Assembly: GCF_900177515.1 (NCBI RefSeq)
Contig: NZ_FXAK01000007.1
Span: forward strand, 852,501-916,500
Direction of reading: 5' to 3'
Source: Azospirillum oryzae
GTDB taxonomy: Bacteria; Pseudomonadota; Alphaproteobacteria; Azospirillales; Azospirillaceae
Length of the DNA: 64,000 nucleotides
Position numbers and translations under genes: made by a program. Shown piece by piece: positions 37,240 to 45,741 of the stretch (its first letter is position 1; the number at the start of each line of letters is the position of its first letter). Below the pieces are notes generated by a model. It was not told where the DNA came from and ran no database searches. It saw only the letters and a list, made by a program, of their open reading frames with translations.

Positions 37240-38793
37240 ATGCGCTTCGACCTCGACAACCTGCCCGCTGATCCAGCCCTGCTGCAGCAGATGGTGCGCG
37301 ATTTGGCCGAGGTTGTGGAGCGCCAGAAAGCCGATCTGGCGGAGCTGGAGGCTCTGCGTCAGCAACTCCGGCAGATGCAGCGCACCGTCTTCGGGCGCCG
37401 CTCCGAACGGCTCGATCCCGATCAGCTCGATCTCGGGTTGGAGGAGCTGGAGGCGGACATCGCCCGGGTCGAGGCAAAACTCGCAGCCCCTGAACTGGAA
37501 CCGTCGGCCCCTGCGGAACCACCCAGCCGTGGCCGCGACTTGCCCGATGATCTGCCGCATCACGATCTCACACTCGAGCCGCCTGGGCTGGAGTCCGGCG
37601 CCGGGGTTTGCCCCTGCTGCGGCGGGGCTTTGCATGAGGCTGGCGAGACGGTGGCCCGGATGATCGACTATGTGCCGGCCCAGGTGCGGGTGCTGCGCAT
37701 TCGCCGGCCCAAATACGCCTGCCGCGGCTGCGGCACGCTGCATCAGGCGCCGGCCCCGGAGAAGCCGATCGCCAAGGGCATGGCGACGCCGGCGATGCTG
37801 GCGCACGTCATCACCAGCCGCTACTGCGATCATCTGCCCTTCTACCGCCAGGCGCAGATCCTGGCCCGCAACGGCTTTCCCGTTGACCGCTCGGTTCTGG
37901 CGGGCTGGGCGGGACAGGCGTGTTGGTGGCTGGAGGCGCTGCATGAGGAGTTGGCCAAGGCCCTGTTCGCCTCGGCCAAGCTGTTCGCCGACGACACGCC
38001 GATGCCGACGCTGGCGCCAGGAACCGGCCGGGTGAAGACCGGACGGCTGTGGGCCTATGCCCGCGATGACCGGCCCTGGCAGGGGCTGGACCCGCCGGCG
38101 GTGATTTACGCCTACACCAGCGATCGCAAAGGCGAACGCCCAGCCGCCCACCTGCGGGAGTTCTGCGGTGTGCTGCAGGTGGACGGTTATGCCGGGTTCG
38201 AACGGCTGGCTGCCGGCAACCGGGTCGTGCTGGCGGCGTGCTGGAGCCATGCGCGTCGACGCTTCTACGACTTGGCCGAAAACGGCTCGCCGATCGCCGC
38301 CGAGGCGCTGCGCCGCATCGCCCGGCTCTACGCGATCGAAGAGCGCATCCGCGGCCGCACGGCCGATGAGCGCCGGCAGCTTCGGCAAGCCGAAGCCGCT
38401 TCCCAGGTGGCGGAGCTGAAGGCGTGGCTGGAGCACGAACTTCCCCGCTTGCCGGGCCGCTCCAAGCTGGCCGAGGCGATCCGCTATGCGCTCGGCCGCT
38501 GGAGGGCGTTGTGCGTCTACCTGGATGACGGCCGGGTGGAGATGGATACCAACACGGTGGAGCGCTGCATCAGACCGGTAGCCCTCGGCCGGAAGAATAG
38601 CCTCTTCGCCGGCTCGGAGGGCGGCGGCCATCGCTGGGCGGTGATCGCCTCGCTGGTTGAGACCTGCAAGCTCAACGCTGTCGAGCCGTTCGCCTACCTG
38701 CGCGACGTCCTGGAGCGCATGGTGAACGGCTACCCCGCCGCACGCCTTGCCGATCTGCTCCCCTGGAACTGGAAGCCCGCCGTCAACGCCTGA
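37240..38793 (+). CDS. tnpC: IS66 transposase TnpC
   Basis: 517-residue DDE transposase. N-terminal coiled-coil leucine-zipper region (about 15-80), a zinc-finger pair CPCCGG ... CRGCG around 125-167, then the catalytic core with D in LFADDTPMPTL, D in LQVDGYAGFE and the E-containing NTVERCIRPVALGRKNSLFAGS. The C-terminal IS66-C tail FAYLRDVLERM ... LLPWNWKP is present, so the protein looks complete. Confidence 0.95.
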   Translation: MRFDLDNLPADPALLQQMVRDLAEVVERQKADLAELEALRQQLRQMQRTVFGRRSERLDPDQLDLGLEELEADIARVEAKLAAPELEPSAPAEPPSRGRDLPDDLPHHDLTLEPPGLESGAGVCPCCGGALHEAGETVARMIDYVPAQVRVLRIRRPKYACRGCGTLHQAPAPEKPIAKGMATPAMLAHVITSRYCDHLPFYRQAQILARNGFPVDRSVLAGWAGQACWWLEALHEELAKALFASAKLFADDTPMPTLAPGTGRVKTGRLWAYARDDRPWQGLDPPAVIYAYTSDRKGERPAAHLREFCGVLQVDGYAGFERLAAGNRVVLAACWSHARRRFYDLAENGSPIAAEALRRIARLYAIEERIRGRTADERRQLRQAEAASQVAELKAWLEHELPRLPGRSKLAEAIRYALGRWRALCVYLDDGRVEMDTNTVERCIRPVALGRKNSLFAGSEGGGHRWAVIASLVETCKLNAVEPFAYLRDVLERMVNGYPAARLADLLPWNWKPAVNA

Positions 38794-39077
38794 TCCGGTG
38801 CGATCACGCTCCGCTTACCGATTTCGCAGCGTCGCCGTTGCTGTTCATTCCTCACTTCCGCTTGGCTAGCGTTCTCCCTTCTGAATTCGCAGGTTCGATC
38901 TGCGCCACCTCCCGCACTATGTGCAACCGCTTTAAAGGGTGAGAGGGCCATTGCGTATAACAGCGTGCGCAAAGGCGGGTCTGTTGTGCGCTCTGGTGTA
39001 TTTGCGATAACATCCACTCTGGAAGCTGGTAGCGACCCGACCGGCTGCGCTGAATCCGTCATCGGGAGACCGACGCT

Positions 39078-40595
39078 ATGACTGCTTTCAAAATATTGAC
39101 CAGGAACGGCGCAGCTGATCCCGGACAGGAGCAATTGCTTTCCAACCTCGTCGCCGAGCTGCAGAAGCCCGGCGCGAAATTGCTGCTTCACCTGCATGGC
39201 GGATTGGTAGACCAAGCGTCGGGCGAGGTTGTTGCCGAGCGGCTCTCGGGAAACGGTCCGGACAGCTGGCAGCTCGGGCCTGACTGGACACAAGTCTATG
39301 TCATCTGGCGGACTGGTGCTTTCGAGACGATCAAAACAAACTGGACCGATCTGGTACATGATGATCGTCTCTATCAGACGATCCTGCGCAAGCTTATTGG
39401 CTTCGTGGCCCGCAAGCTCGGCGTGTCAGCGATCATGGCGCGTGGCCCGGGGGCGGTCGATATAGATGACGCAGAGATCCACAGGCGATTGACCGGTCAG
39501 GCTGGCGCACGGCCGTTCGACGACTTGGATCGTCAGCTGGTGCCCGACCGGCCTCCGGGCGCGCGTTCCACGATCATGGGCGAGCAGACGAACGGCGAGC
39601 TTGCGATCGACTTTCAGGACGAACTGGCGGCGGATGAGGCTTTCCAGCGCGTGGTTGCCGACATTGACGAGGCTATCAATGTACCGAGCGGAGCCCGCGC
39701 TCCCTCAGTCGGCGCCGATATGTCTGCCGGCGAGGCGATGCTGGGGCGGTTGGACGGCACCATCCGCGATCAGCTCCAGCCTCCGCCTGCGATCGAAGAG
39801 GCACCGCGCGGCATCGTCTCGGCTGGCACCTTTCTCCTCTCCCATGCCGGGCAAGTCGCGATTAGATGCTTCAAGCGCTTCCGAAGCGGCCGCGACCATG
39901 GCCTCCACGCCACGGTCGTCGAGGAGGTCTGCCGCGAGTTCTATGGCGACCTCGTCGGCGCAAAGGTCTGGGGCATGATGGTCCGCGACGCCGCCGATCA
40001 TTTCGAGCTGGGCGGATTGGGGAGCACCCTGATCGGCATCATCAAGGCTCACAGTCCCGACGATCTCGTCATCGCCGGACACAGCGCCGGTTCGATCTGG
40101 GCCGCGCAGTTCCTGCGCGCGGCAAAGGCCGCGGGTCTCAACAAAGGGGTCAAGCTGATCCTGCTTGCACCGGCGATTCGCATAGATGTTTTCGCCGAGA
40201 TGATTGACCACGCCGGCAGCATGATCGAGAGCTGCCGCATGATCACGATGACCGATGAGCTTGAGCGCCGCGACGCCGTACTTGGCCACGACAAGGGCTA
40301 CATCTACCCAAGTTCGCTTCTCTACATCGTCTCGGGGATGTTCGAGGAGCGAAGTGCCAAGGCTTACCCCGACGCTCCGATCCTGGGAATGCAGCGCTAC
40401 CTGAACCTGTCGGGTCTCGACAGCGATGAGCAGGGCGCTGCAAAGCGGATTGCCAACTTCTTCCAGGGGAGCGACCATGGTATCATCTCGTCGCCCACGC
40501 CAGGCGTGTCGATGGCTGACAGCCACGGTGCGTTCGACGACGAACCGCTGACGCTCGCGACCGCCCGCGCGCTCTTTCTAAAGAGCCCGCTGTGA
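39078..40595 (+). CDS. Alpha/beta-hydrolase-like protein of a caspase operon
   Basis: 505 residues from an ATG with GGGAGA upstream. The first strand and oxyanion region KLLLHLHGGLVD (about 35-46) and the nucleophile elbow LVIAGHSAGSIW with S336 identify an alpha/beta-hydrolase fold. A 200-residue insertion, rich in charged and helical segments, separates the two. ADSHGAFDDE near 479-488 may hold the catalytic His. Such folds include lipases, esterases and peptidases; the substrate is not predictable. It ends in a four-base overlap (GTGA) with the caspase gene, so it is the first gene of a three-gene operon. It could be the effector that the protease cuts, or a sensor. Confidence 0.65.
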   Translation: MTAFKILTRNGAADPGQEQLLSNLVAELQKPGAKLLLHLHGGLVDQASGEVVAERLSGNGPDSWQLGPDWTQVYVIWRTGAFETIKTNWTDLVHDDRLYQTILRKLIGFVARKLGVSAIMARGPGAVDIDDAEIHRRLTGQAGARPFDDLDRQLVPDRPPGARSTIMGEQTNGELAIDFQDELAADEAFQRVVADIDEAINVPSGARAPSVGADMSAGEAMLGRLDGTIRDQLQPPPAIEEAPRGIVSAGTFLLSHAGQVAIRCFKRFRSGRDHGLHATVVEEVCREFYGDLVGAKVWGMMVRDAADHFELGGLGSTLIGIIKAHSPDDLVIAGHSAGSIWAAQFLRAAKAAGLNKGVKLILLAPAIRIDVFAEMIDHAGSMIESCRMITMTDELERRDAVLGHDKGYIYPSSLLYIVSGMFEERSAKAYPDAPILGMQRYLNLSGLDSDEQGAAKRIANFFQGSDHGIISSPTPGVSMADSHGAFDDEPLTLATARALFLKSPL

Positions 40596-41719
40596 AGAGT
40601 TGGGCGATCGTCGTCGGGATCAACATCTATCCGCAGCTTGCCATGCAAAGGCCTTTGCATGGCGCCGTTGCTGATGCTTGCGATTTTGCTGATTGGGCGC
40701 TCGACCCGGCGGGTGGAAATGTTGCGCCGGAATGCCTGTACTTCTGGACATACCCTTGGCCGGCGGCTGCGCAAGGCCGGCTTCAGGATTATCTCGCGGC
40801 CGGTCCGCCGCTTTGGGACAATGTCGACACTGGCTCGGCCGCGCCCGATCAGACGCGTGCACCCAAAGCGCTGGAGATTACCACGACGATTGAGAGCGTC
40901 GGCCGTGCCATGCGTGGAAAGGCATTGGAAGACGGCGATACCGAGACCCGGCGTGTCTATGTGTTTCTCGCCGGCCACGGCATTCGAGCGAAGACGGTTG
41001 ATCGCAACGAGGAAACCTGCTTCCTGGCGGGTGATTTCCGGCCGCTCAATTCCAGTCTCGCAGCCGGGCTTGTGCCTTGCGACAGCTTTCGAAGAGCACT
41101 GCTCAGCGGCCGCTTCGACGAAGCGATCCTGTTCACCGATTGCTGCCGCTCGCAGACCGCCCGTTCAACCCTGGTCGCGCAGCAGGTATCCGACTATAGC
41201 GGCCAGCCGACCGAGCCATGCAGCATTGCCTTTGCGGCGCAAGACAGCATGCTGGCCTACGAGACCACAAACCCGCCGGTGCGTGGCGCCTTTTCGAGCG
41301 CGCTCATGCGCGGACTTCGCACCCACCGGATCGGCGCCGTGGCGGCTCTGCACGCGGCGCCGCTCAGGCAATATGTCATCGATAACATCAAGGATTTCAC
41401 GACCAGCGGGCAAGTTCCCAACATGTGGTTTCAACCCGATCCGGACGGGCCGTTGATCGTCTCAGGCTTTCCGGCCGCTGCTGCGCCACCTCCCATCGGT
41501 CCGCTTATCGATGTCTCCGCACTTGTCGCCGGTACGCAGCTCATCCTGAATGGCGGCGACAACAAGCCGTTGCCGGGAATGGCACCCTTCGTGGTCGCCG
41601 GGCCGACCCTGCAAATGCCGCCGCTCGCGCCAGGCCTGTACCTGATCGAGATCGCCGACGGCACCGGCCGATATTCCATGTTCAAGCACCCCAGCGTGGA
41701 GCCCGTCCATGTCGGCTGA
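40592..41719 (+). CDS. Caspase-like cysteine protease (peptidase C14)
   Basis: 375 residues from a GTG overlapping the previous stop. The caspase p20 core is clear: WAIVVGINIYPQL at 4-16, the helix AVADACDFADW, then YVFLAGHGIR with catalytic H129 and LFTDCCRS with the Cys pair C184-C185, C185 being at the usual DxCR position. FAAQDSMLAYE and GAFSSALMRGL follow as in metacaspase-like proteins. From about 280 on there is a beta-rich extra domain (PLIDVSALVAGTQLIL, LAPGLYLIEI) not found in caspases. It overlaps the third gene by eleven bases. The partner proteins are probable targets or regulators. Confidence 0.82.
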   Translation: MKSWAIVVGINIYPQLAMQRPLHGAVADACDFADWALDPAGGNVAPECLYFWTYPWPAAAQGRLQDYLAAGPPLWDNVDTGSAAPDQTRAPKALEITTTIESVGRAMRGKALEDGDTETRRVYVFLAGHGIRAKTVDRNEETCFLAGDFRPLNSSLAAGLVPCDSFRRALLSGRFDEAILFTDCCRSQTARSTLVAQQVSDYSGQPTEPCSIAFAAQDSMLAYETTNPPVRGAFSSALMRGLRTHRIGAVAALHAAPLRQYVIDNIKDFTTSGQVPNMWFQPDPDGPLIVSGFPAAAAPPPIGPLIDVSALVAGTQLILNGGDNKPLPGMAPFVVAGPTLQMPPLAPGLYLIEIADGTGRYSMFKHPSVEPVHVG

Positions 41720-43694
41720 AACCGCGCCGGCACGGCCCCTGATTGGTCTGTCGCTCGTTGCGCGCCCTGGCATTGCGATTCGTCTGCTTGATGGCGGGCT
41801 GCACGAGATCGCACGGGGCAGCGGGCGGCTCGATACGGAGCAGCCTCAAGGTCTCTATTTGGTAGAATGGAGTTCGGCGGGGCGGCAGTCGCAGACGATG
41901 GTCCGTCTCGACGGTAGCCAGGAGAGAGAGGAGATCCACTTCGATCCCAGCGACAAGGATTCTTCGGACGCACTCGACCATGATACGAATGAGCGCATCG
42001 CCCTAGTCGACGCCGTCAACGGCACGTTGAGACCGTCGGAGCGCAACTCCGAATCCTCGATCATTCTCGTAGTGTCAGGCGAATCCGATACCCTCAGGAA
42101 AGCAGCCGACCTCAATCTGCGGCTGTACGACCGGGAGGAGGTCGCAATGCGTGCCGACCGCGCCGCCGCCCCCGATCTGGTGCTCGGTGCCGGCGAGCGT
42201 GCGCATTGCTATCGCGTCAGGCCAGGTCGCTACCATATCGGCTTTCAGTCGATCCTGGGCGAGCGTCTCGGCCAAAGCGTACCGGCGCTCGCAGGGCGGC
42301 AGACGCTGGTCTTCCTCACCGTCTCGCATACCAAATTGATCGTGGCCGATGGTGAGGAATTCGACGAAGAGGATAGTGTCGGCGTTGACCCTGCGCGTAC
42401 GACGATCATCACCGTGCGCGGCGATGAGGAAGATTATCGGGTCCGTGAACGCGTGCGGTTGGCTCGGTTGATGCTGTTCGATCTGACAAACGCGACGAAC
42501 TCGCTTTCGGACGATGTTGTCGCGGTGCTTGACGATCCCAAAACCGATCCGCTGCTGAAGCTCTATGGCGCTCTCGTCGCGCTGTCCGTTCACGAACGAA
42601 GTGGATCGATAACGCCAAGCGAGGCACGGCAAGACGGGATACTGTCCTTCTTCGATCAATCCTGGACTGCACGGCTGCGGGATTGGATCGCCAAGCCGGC
42701 CCAGCCCGGACTGCCGACCGATGCGCTCGCTGCCTGCTGGAGGTTGCAACGCAGCAATCCACATGCCTTCGACATGGCCGAGTGGAATACCTTGCCATCG
42801 CGAATTGAAGCACCGCCAATGCTTGAATGCGCGTGGCGATGGGCGATCGAAGAAAGCATCGCACGCCCCAGCGCAGTACGCGGGACGGCGATCGTCGCCG
42901 CAACCGCGCGATCGGCAGGAGGCAGCCAGCCCTGGCTTTGCTGGCAACTGGCTGCGGCGAAAGCACGGTTCTCCCCCGTCAGAGCAAAGGCGGGCGATTT
43001 GCCTTCTCTGGTGACGCGGGTCGCGGGCAAGGTTGCGGCTTTGGTCGATCCGCATGATCTTAATCGCAGCTTCCTCAACGGGTTGGAAGGGTTGAGCCCT
43101 GACATCCAGGCAACCGCGCTTCGCGCGCTTCAGCTTGTGGTGCCCACTGCCACCAAGGTCTCTACCGATACGATCACTGACTTAGCAGTGGCGCTGGGTT
43201 TGCCGTCCCGCTTGCTTCGTAAGCGGCTTGTCAAAACGAGCGAAGCGCTCGATTCCGCCAGTGCATCGACGCTCACATCGGGCCGGGACAAGAGCTTGGC
43301 AGATACCCCCAGCCGGCCGCGCGAGCAGGCCCCTGGACTGTCGCTGCGCATCCTGCATAAGAACGACCTACAGAAGGGCCGCTTTGGCGGTGAACCACGT
43401 CGTGGAGGCTTCGCCGTTTCCGCCGAATTCGAAAAGACCAACTCTAAAAATTGGACGAGGGCCATCCTTCGCGTCGAGGGGCCGAGCCGCGATGGAGAAG
43501 CGGTTCAGTTCCATTTGCACAACAGCTTCAAGCCACCGCTCGAAACGCGAAAATTCAGATCCGGTGTGGCCAAACTCACAGTGACCGTCTGGGGCGGGTT
43601 CACGCTCGGCGTCTGGATACCCGCGCACGGCGTCGAACTCGAACTTGATCTGGCGCAACTGAGTGACGCCCCTCGCATCGTGCGCGAACGCTGA
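41709..43694 (+). CDS. pYEATS-domain protein of the caspase operon
   Basis: 661 residues; ATG at 41709 overlaps the caspase stop by eleven bases. The C-terminal 110 residues carry a prokaryotic YEATS (pYEATS) domain: RAILRVEG, then VQFHLHNSFKPP and AKLTVTVWGGFTLGVWI, ending VELELDLAQL. In conflict systems pYEATS is thought to recognise a modified or foreign signal. The N-terminal 60 residues resemble the beta domain at the end of the caspase (QPQGLYLVEWSSAG against LAPGLYLIEIADG). A helical middle part contains DDPKTDPLLKLYGALVAL, seen by eye as a conserved-looking block. This is the last gene of the operon. Confidence 0.68.
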   Translation: MSAETAPARPLIGLSLVARPGIAIRLLDGGLHEIARGSGRLDTEQPQGLYLVEWSSAGRQSQTMVRLDGSQEREEIHFDPSDKDSSDALDHDTNERIALVDAVNGTLRPSERNSESSIILVVSGESDTLRKAADLNLRLYDREEVAMRADRAAAPDLVLGAGERAHCYRVRPGRYHIGFQSILGERLGQSVPALAGRQTLVFLTVSHTKLIVADGEEFDEEDSVGVDPARTTIITVRGDEEDYRVRERVRLARLMLFDLTNATNSLSDDVVAVLDDPKTDPLLKLYGALVALSVHERSGSITPSEARQDGILSFFDQSWTARLRDWIAKPAQPGLPTDALAACWRLQRSNPHAFDMAEWNTLPSRIEAPPMLECAWRWAIEESIARPSAVRGTAIVAATARSAGGSQPWLCWQLAAAKARFSPVRAKAGDLPSLVTRVAGKVAALVDPHDLNRSFLNGLEGLSPDIQATALRALQLVVPTATKVSTDTITDLAVALGLPSRLLRKRLVKTSEALDSASASTLTSGRDKSLADTPSRPREQAPGLSLRILHKNDLQKGRFGGEPRRGGFAVSAEFEKTNSKNWTRAILRVEGPSRDGEAVQFHLHNSFKPPLETRKFRSGVAKLTVTVWGGFTLGVWIPAHGVELELDLAQLSDAPRIVRER

Positions 43695-44334
43695 CGTACG
43701 AAAGCTTCGGGCAGCCACGCTCGTCGATTAGCGTTGTTTCGCGGTGGCTTCACTCTGCTGAGCGATCCATATCGCGGTCGGCCCCGCGGCATCACACTGT
43801 GGTCGCCAAAGGAGGTCTACCCGTACGCATCCGGTGAGCGCCGCCTTGGCAAGGTAGGGGGCGGCGGCTGAGATTTGCGCGGCGCGTCATCGCGCGGACG
43901 CAAACGAGTGCCAGACGTCATGGCTTACCAGCGTGTCGAGGTTCTGACGGGGACAGAGCAGCTCTCGATCCGGCCGATGATGTCAGCCACCAACTCTATC
44001 GCCTGTGCGCGCGTGTCCGCTCCCATGACAAAGGTATGGAAAGCGGTATGTGGTCATCTGATCGCGTTCGCAGCTGACCGTGGGAGGTTCTGGAACCCAG
44101 ACCTAAGTCCGCTCAGCGTTGTAGTGCACACGCGATCCGTAGGTGGCGCCGCAGATATCCCTTTTGCGTAGTGCACCACTCGCGGTATATTCGTCGTTGC
44201 TCTCGACAGGAGTGAGCCGCCCGCGTGGCGCAGCCCTCAACGGCACTGTCAGGACGACCGAGGCACCATGCCCATTCCAAGGCCGTGGGAAGCGTTAGCG
44301 GGCGACGTTTCGATCATGGCCGATGGAGATGGTC
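43695..44334. other. Intergenic stretch with a short transposase trace
   Basis: 640 bases without an intact gene. A plus-strand frame at about 43920-43970 reads MAYQRVEVLTGTEQ, like the first residues of IS3/IS66 OrfA proteins, and then loses similarity. The rest shows nothing I can identify; a promoter for the next gene must lie near the right end. Confidence 0.35.
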
Positions 44335-45582
44335 ATGGCGAAGCATTTTGCTACACTCAATGGAATCAAGCGCGCTGCGATTAAGCTGAAGCGCCGCACT
44401 GGCGTGAAGCACAACGAAGCGTTGAACCAGATCGCACGTGAGGCCGGCTTTACGGACTACCACGCTGCGACAGTCTCCTATGCTGCAGCACCCGCGGCGC
44501 CCGGCTACGCCATCACGATCTACGAATTCTGGTCGAACCGATCAGTCGGTACGCGCGGCAACGAGTCGCGAACCTTCATGCTGCCCAAGCCGCTTGATGA
44601 CCTCGTGAAGCCGCATCAGCTGTTGGGCTATCTTGGTGGAACCCAAATCTCGGAGCTTGGCCTGGTTGGCTATGGCCATTCGCACAGTCAGGCTCAGGCG
44701 CGCGCCGAGATCTGCCGGATGGCGCGGACGTTCCAGTTCATGGCGGCGACCGGGCTTAAACCTTCGCGGGGTGGACGTTGCTATCCCAAGGGCGACCAAA
44801 ATTACCGGCCGCCCGGCGCCGACCATGATCAAGGGTGGTACGACCCCGCGACGCGCAGCTTCCTTTTGACCGAGGAACCCTATCCAGGCCGGCATCAGCG
44901 GAGTGCCGAGGAGCGCAGGGTATGGGCCGCCAAGCATGGCTGGAAGACCGTGCAGTCGCACTGGGGCAGCATGTATGGCCACGGAACGGAGCTGTACCTG
45001 ACCGCCAAGGCAGGCGGCATCGATCTGGCAGAAATGGCTCGCCGCCTCGCCGCGCTTCCCGCGCCGTTCAGCGAGCACGACTGGCCTGGGGAAGACGAAG
45101 AGGAAACGAAGGCACCCTTGCCGCCGGTCGAAATTATCGAGATGTCGCCCAAACTTGCCGCAGCGCTGAAGCATCAGCGCGACCTAGACATAATGGAAGC
45201 CGGGCCGCAGGCGCCTGAGCTCAGCGGTCTGTATCGCGGTGTGGATGTGTCGAGCCGGTGGGACATCGGCCATGAGCTGACCAGGATGCGAGAGATCGTC
45301 GATGCCATGCCCGACTATGTGCGGGAACGGGTCGCGTCGATCTGGTGCGACTCGAATGCGCAGGCGGACTATTGGGTGAAGGTTGCGCCGGGGCGGTGGT
45401 TCGACGGCATCGAATATGAAGTCCGCGACGTCGTTCGCATCGCGACGAGCGGGTTCAATGGCCTCTTGGTCGAAGGTGATCGGCACGAGAAGCAGTTCGC
45501 CTCTGAATGGGCGGGTGATAACTATGACTCTGCCGAAGAGGCGTCCGGTGAGCCGGTCGAAGTGGATGTCGAGGATCTGTAG
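44335..45582 (+). CDS. Uncharacterised protein next to the integrase
   Basis: 415 residues when started at the ATG at 44335, which has GGAG six bases upstream; an ATG at 44323 is in frame but overlaps that site. The N-terminus KHFATLNGIKRAAIKLKRRTGVKHNEALNQIAREAGFTDYHAA is a small helical unit found at the start of several plasmid and island proteins of unknown role (DUF5623-like by eye). The middle and end are mixed alpha/beta with many Trp and Tyr, and the C-terminus is very acidic (EEASGEPVEVDVEDL). I do not recognise a catalytic motif. Being next to the integrase, it is the last cargo gene of the island. Confidence 0.55.
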   Translation: MAKHFATLNGIKRAAIKLKRRTGVKHNEALNQIAREAGFTDYHAATVSYAAAPAAPGYAITIYEFWSNRSVGTRGNESRTFMLPKPLDDLVKPHQLLGYLGGTQISELGLVGYGHSHSQAQARAEICRMARTFQFMAATGLKPSRGGRCYPKGDQNYRPPGADHDQGWYDPATRSFLLTEEPYPGRHQRSAEERRVWAAKHGWKTVQSHWGSMYGHGTELYLTAKAGGIDLAEMARRLAALPAPFSEHDWPGEDEEETKAPLPPVEIIEMSPKLAAALKHQRDLDIMEAGPQAPELSGLYRGVDVSSRWDIGHELTRMREIVDAMPDYVRERVASIWCDSNAQADYWVKVAPGRWFDGIEYEVRDVVRIATSGFNGLLVEGDRHEKQFASEWAGDNYDSAEEASGEPVEVDVEDL

Positions 45583-45741
45583 AGCCGGCGGGAGCGAGGC
45601 GAGCAGCCTCGCTCCCACTATACAAGGATTCCAAACTATTATGGTGCTTCTAAAAGGTCGTGCGGGAAAGGGAAATACCCAAGGCGGGTCCGGATCCCGC
45701 ATCTCCGGGGTGGTACCTGTCGGCGCCCTGTGCATGACGCG

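Larger units (their letters stand above)
36161..38818 (+). mobile_element. Intact IS66-family element, 2658 bp, with 8-bp target duplication
   Basis: Ends GTAAGCG... (36161) and ...CGCTTAC (38818) form imperfect terminal repeats: GTAAGCGTTGTGTGA on the left, GTAAGCGGAGCGTGA on the right. CGATTTCG occurs directly outside both ends (36153-36160 and 38819-38826), the 8-bp duplication expected for IS66. tnpA, tnpB and tnpC are all open. It lies between the HEPN-type gene and the hydrolase-caspase operon and interrupts no recognisable gene. Confidence 0.93.
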
